Assembly (NCBI GenBank): GCA_900073065.1
Contig: FJOG01000018.1
Span: 1,128,044-1,192,043 of the forward strand
Length of the DNA stretch: 64,000 bases
DNA from: Phialocephala subalpina
Lineage: Eukaryota; Ascomycota; Leotiomycetes; Helotiales; Mollisiaceae
Direction: 5' to 3'
The position numbers and the translations under genes are program-made. Positions 60,560 to 64,000 of the stretch are shown piece by piece. The notes beneath the pieces are model-generated. The model made no database searches, had not been told where the DNA came from, and saw only the letters and a program-made list of their open reading frames with translations. Each line of letters begins with the position of its first letter. Position 1 is the stretch's first letter.

Positions 60560-61365
60560 GAGACCGAGATCGGAATTGAAATTTTTGCCGTCTCTGATTG
60601 AAAACCTAGGAAGTCTGGGACATTTTGGCGGTCAAAAGTCCGCATCCACGGAGAATGTCTTCGAGATTCCGTACTTATAAGATCCGATTAAAATTTCAAA
60701 CTGTCTCCCGGATTACGCTTCTTTCGCCTATTGTGGTAATCGTCGCGCCTATGCAAGTGGCAAGGATACCATTGGCCTATGCTGAGGAATAGGGGTACTC
60801 GCTTATACCCAGCACCCCGTGTTCATCATTGAGCTAGGCTTGTCTGGGGCAATCTGATTCGAGCTTTGCGTGGTGGTCCGTGGTCTGACATGGACCATGT
60901 CACCCGAATGATGCAACTGATTGGTCTGCCCTATTTGAGTTTTGATATCGACAGTGTTGTCGGCCGACAGTGATGCATGATGCTTTCTGCCCTGCAACGT
61001 GTCTGATCTTCACCTCGAAAGTTCGAGACCACGAAGCGACATTGGAACGATGTCCTTCAGAGCCTTGAAAGATGATGATAGGACGAGAAGACAAAAACAA
61101 ATTTCACTTTTGAGGTCATCGTGCTTCTGGAGAACACAAAGGTATACGAGCATGTCGTATCACACAACGTGATCTGGTGGAATCATATCTAATCTGGTCC
61201 CGAATACCAACCGTTTCAAGCTCTGTGCAGCTATGCAAGGATGTATCTGACTCCACATCCACAATTTCGGGAGGTTGCTTCCTGGCCGCGGCTTCCACCG
61301 TCCTCCACCATCTTTCTCTATCGAATTGTCAGTCACTCACTCTTTCATAATTTGAGGATGAGAGA
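60560..61365. other. intergenic region
   Basis: About 0.8 kb with no recognisable gene. Short open frames only. Confidence 0.35.
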
Positions 61366-62682
61366 ATGTCGAGTTTAAGCTCAGCTTTTGCATCCGCGAA
61401 TCGCGGACCTCTCACCACCATCTTCACTCCACCCGCATCATGTCTTACAGAAACAACCATCGTCAGTTTTCCAACAACAGCACTAGCCAACACGTCGAGC
61501 ACATTCACGACAACGAAGATTTTCAAGAATCATTTTAGTTGGGGAGACGGGAGTTGCTACCCGAGCACGATTGCGACGATTGATGGGAGTACTAGATGGG
61601 GAAATGGATATTACTATTGTATGCTAGGAAGTGTGGAAATCGAGGAGTGGAGGCTGATGTATTGTAGCGCCAGGCATATGTCCCGATGGGTGGACGTCTG
61701 CCTGCCAGATTTCGACAAGCGCACTCGGATTCTCGACGTCGATATCTAGTCAGACAAGCGCGGTGATGTGCTGCCCCTCGTATGTTCATTGCTTTCCCGG
61801 ACGATCCATTACCTGACGTCAAGCAGAAATTGGGAATGTGTAGGAGGCACAACGACGCTCACCGCTCATGGCTGCAGCACTGCGCTCAACGCTGGTGAGG
61901 TGTTGACAAGTGTATGGCTCGCTCCTCAACCAACACCAAGCATTACGATGGACCTTCCAGACGCCCGAGATCTCACAACTTGGACAGTGCCGACAGATAC
62001 TTCTGCGGTATGTGATGGGATACCGGTGCTGTGGCAAAGTACAGATGTCCAGATACTGGCCTTGCTTGGGATCACTCCCACCTCCTCCTCTTCCTCGCCG
62101 ACGACTTCGTCACCCCTCACAACTCCGACCTCAACGAGCTCTACCTCTTCGGCATCAACTCCTTCCGGATCTTCACTTTCAACAAGAGCAAAGGCAGCTA
62201 TAGGTGTGACAATACCATTAGCGTTAATTGCTTTGATTGCAGGAATATTTGTCTTCTTCCGTCGACGCAACTCCCGATCGTCACACATCCATCACGAACT
62301 CCCCGCATCAGCCGAAAGCGATTCAGGAAACTGGACACACTTGAGCTTCCTCAAGCACGGAAACAAACACAAAGAAAACGAGTTGGACTCAACTCGAGTC
62401 TTTGAAGCAGATGCAGGGAACCAGATTGTTGAGATAGGGGACGGGAGGGACCATGTGTTTGAGATGCCTGATACTTCGAGTATTAGGGAGGGAAAGAAGG
62501 ATACGAGGAAGAGGAAAGGATCAAGTGATGAGCTTGGGATTGAGCTGCAGAGGAGGAAGGAGATCAAAGGAGGAAACGATGTACATGATTTATCGACGCC
62601 AGGGCAGGAACATTCGAGAGGAAACAGCGAGCTGGAGATTGATTCCACGAGGGAAAGTGCACCGCCGTCGTATACGATATGA
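61366..62682 (+). CDS. mucin-like single-pass membrane protein
   Basis: Three exons (61366-61618, 61668-61779, 61827-62682) give 406 aa. The ectodomain has GPLTTIFTPPASCLTET, a Cys-containing motif WGDGSCYPS, then YYYSPGICPDGWTSAC and a MCCPSNWEC block. This order (FTPPxxC, SPGxCPxGW, CCPSxxxC) recurs in uncharacterised fungal membrane proteins. A Ser/Thr/Pro stalk (TPTSSSSSPTTSSPLTTPTS) is likely O-glycosylated. One TM helix (AAIGVTIPLALIALIAGIFV) is followed by FFRRRNSR and a charged cytosolic tail ending SAPPSYTI, a PPxY motif that could bind WW-domain ubiquitin ligases. There is no N-terminal signal peptide, which seems usual for the family. Splice choices rebuild YYYSPG and CCPSNW. Confidence 0.7.
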
Positions 62683-63261
62683 TACCGCTTAAAAATTCTG
62701 AATATTTTAATCTCCAACGAGTGCTTTTGCCAGAAGGATGACTCGTCGGATATCGAACAGTCATCTCGACGCCTGAGAACGTTGGGATGACTGTGCTCGA
62801 CCTCAAGGATCAGGTGACGGTCCATCACGTGCTGTCGAGCTTCAAGGCCTTCTTCGTTGATTAGAAACGGAGGTGAATGGAAAGAGAGCAATGGAGCATG
62901 AATATGTTCACAGAGAGACTTCAAACATAGCGTATTGACACAAGTCAGTTGATGCAAGAGCAGAAAATATTTGGGGAGAGAGCGAACGAAAGGGAAACCG
63001 AGCGAGTAAGTGGCCCCTGAGCTTACATAAATGCTCGCTTCTCTCCACCAACCCCACTACGCCTTCCGCTTGTCATTTTTTTTAAGGAAAATAGGGGTCT
63101 TGCGTCGAAAAAACTCGCTCGAGGTTACTTCTCGTGACTCATGTTCTTCATCTCTACTTCAAACGTTTCTTGGTACCTCGCTCCCATCCATGAACACCTT
63201 TCTTGATCGATCGAGGAAAGAATCTTCATCCCACTCTTGCAGCTCACTTCTCTAAAGAACC
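62683..63261. other. intergenic region, NAT promoter
   Basis: 579 bp. A 221-codon antisense frame covering 62292-62957 is a shadow of the mucin-like gene tail. CT-rich leader DNA precedes the acetyltransferase start. Confidence 0.35.
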
Positions 63262-64000
63262 ATGGAGCTCGAAATCAGCAAAAGAGGTTCGGCATATTCT
63301 TCCGAGCAAATCGCTCAATATGAAGAATATGTCAATCTCCCGCAGCAGTACCGACACTCCTCAAAGCCAGCACTCGACATCAACTATCTCACGGCGCTTC
63401 ATGTGCATCAAATCGCCTACGTTCCCTATGAAAACTTGGTGCTGCATTACTCGACCTCTCACGCGGTCTCTTTGAATCCTCAGGTCTTGTTCCAAAAGAT
63501 TGTTCGAGACAAGAGAGGAAGAGGTGGATATTGCATGGAAAACAGCATCTTCTTCAATCATGTGCTGAGAGGTCTTGGGTTCAAGGTTTACACCGTCGGA
63601 GTGAAGATCAGACCAAGAGTTGGCGGGGTACCCGGAGGTAATTACACTGGCTGGTACTGCACTCCCTGTCCTTCAAATATGATTACCCGAACCTAAATCC
63701 GAGATCAAATCAGGGTCCACATCGTCAACATCGTCACCCTCCCCTCTGGAGAGAAGTACCACCTCGACGTCGGCTTCGGAGGCGATGGGGCGACCCACCC
63801 TTTGCCATTGATCGATGGGCACGAGTCCATCAACCTTGGAACTCAAGTCGTGCGACTAATCCAGTCCCCGATCCCCTGCAACGTCGACCAGTCTCAAGAA
63901 TGGTGGGTGTATCAGTATCGGAATTCGCCAACCCAAGAATGGAACTCCTTCTATGCATTTGCGGAATTCGAGTTCACTGAAGCAGACTTTGGCGTTATGA
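63262..64000 (+). CDS. arylamine N-acetyltransferase (5' part, cut by window end)
   Basis: Transfers acetyl (in some fungi malonyl) groups from CoA to arylamines. Exon 1 63262-63653; a 60-bp intron 63654-63713 (GTACTG...AATCAG), chosen because it joins GGNYTGW to VHIVNIVTLP; exon 2 runs off the window in frame. The catalytic triad is visible: Cys91 in GRGGYCMENS, His in VHIVNIV, Asp in YHLDVGFGGDG. The N-terminal NYLTALHVHQIAYVPYENLV block is also typical of NATs. If the intron is not spliced a stop follows within 15 codons. 227 residues are visible of an expected total of about 300-330. Confidence 0.92.

Overview
The window is draft nuclear DNA of a filamentous ascomycete (Pezizomycotina). 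The evidence is short GT-AG introns of about 45-60 bp with CTAAC/CTGAC-like branch sites, CT-rich leaders, and families typical of that group: fungal rhodopsin-domain proteins, DHA1 drug exporters, fungal P450s and Kelch glycoproteins. I cannot name the species; a leotiomycete is only a guess. There is one assembly gap, at 29261-29687.

Layout. 0-5.6 kb: translation factor eIF5 converges on TTI1, the PIKK-chaperone subunit. 5.6-12.0 kb: a multi-exon membrane protein, a 620-bp inverted-repeat mobile element, and a P450 with two apparent frameshifts. 12.4-16.2 kb: PEX8 (ends in a peroxisomal targeting tripeptide), a TMEM170-type membrane protein divergent from it, and a hexapeptide-repeat acetyltransferase. 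16.6-17.8 kb: a decayed zinc alcohol dehydrogenase. 18.3-23.0 kb: STE14-type methyltransferase and a seven-exon CLC chloride/proton exchanger. 24.2-30.4 kb: a GDSL esterase, a conserved protein with a retropepsin-like but aspartate-less core, and a short-chain dehydrogenase truncated by the gap. 30.4-33.1 kb: no convincing gene.

33.9-39.5 kb is the most unusual part: five same-strand copies of an unrecognised small multi-TM protein family, apparently all broken by different lesions (nonsense codons, frameshifts, a 17-bp tandem duplication, and a 768-bp hAT-like element with a perfect 8-bp target duplication).

40.0-49.9 kb is housekeeping or near-housekeeping: a SET-domain protein divergent from an MFS transporter, then cohesin SMC3 and kinase RIO1 sharing a 363-bp divergent promoter. 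50-64 kb holds surface-type genes: a rhodopsin-domain membrane protein, a Kelch type I glycoprotein, an intracellular trypsin-like protease carrying a second hAT-like element in an intron, a mucin-like single-pass protein, and an arylamine N-acetyltransferase running off the end.

Taken together, conserved core genes (eIF5, TTI1, PEX8, CLC, SMC3, RIO1; about 14.4 kb coding) show no lesion, while nearly every defect and all three mobile elements lie in accessory genes or beside them. That contrast argues for real gene decay in accessory DNA rather than uniform sequencing error. All functional names come from motif and family recognition by eye; no database search was run.
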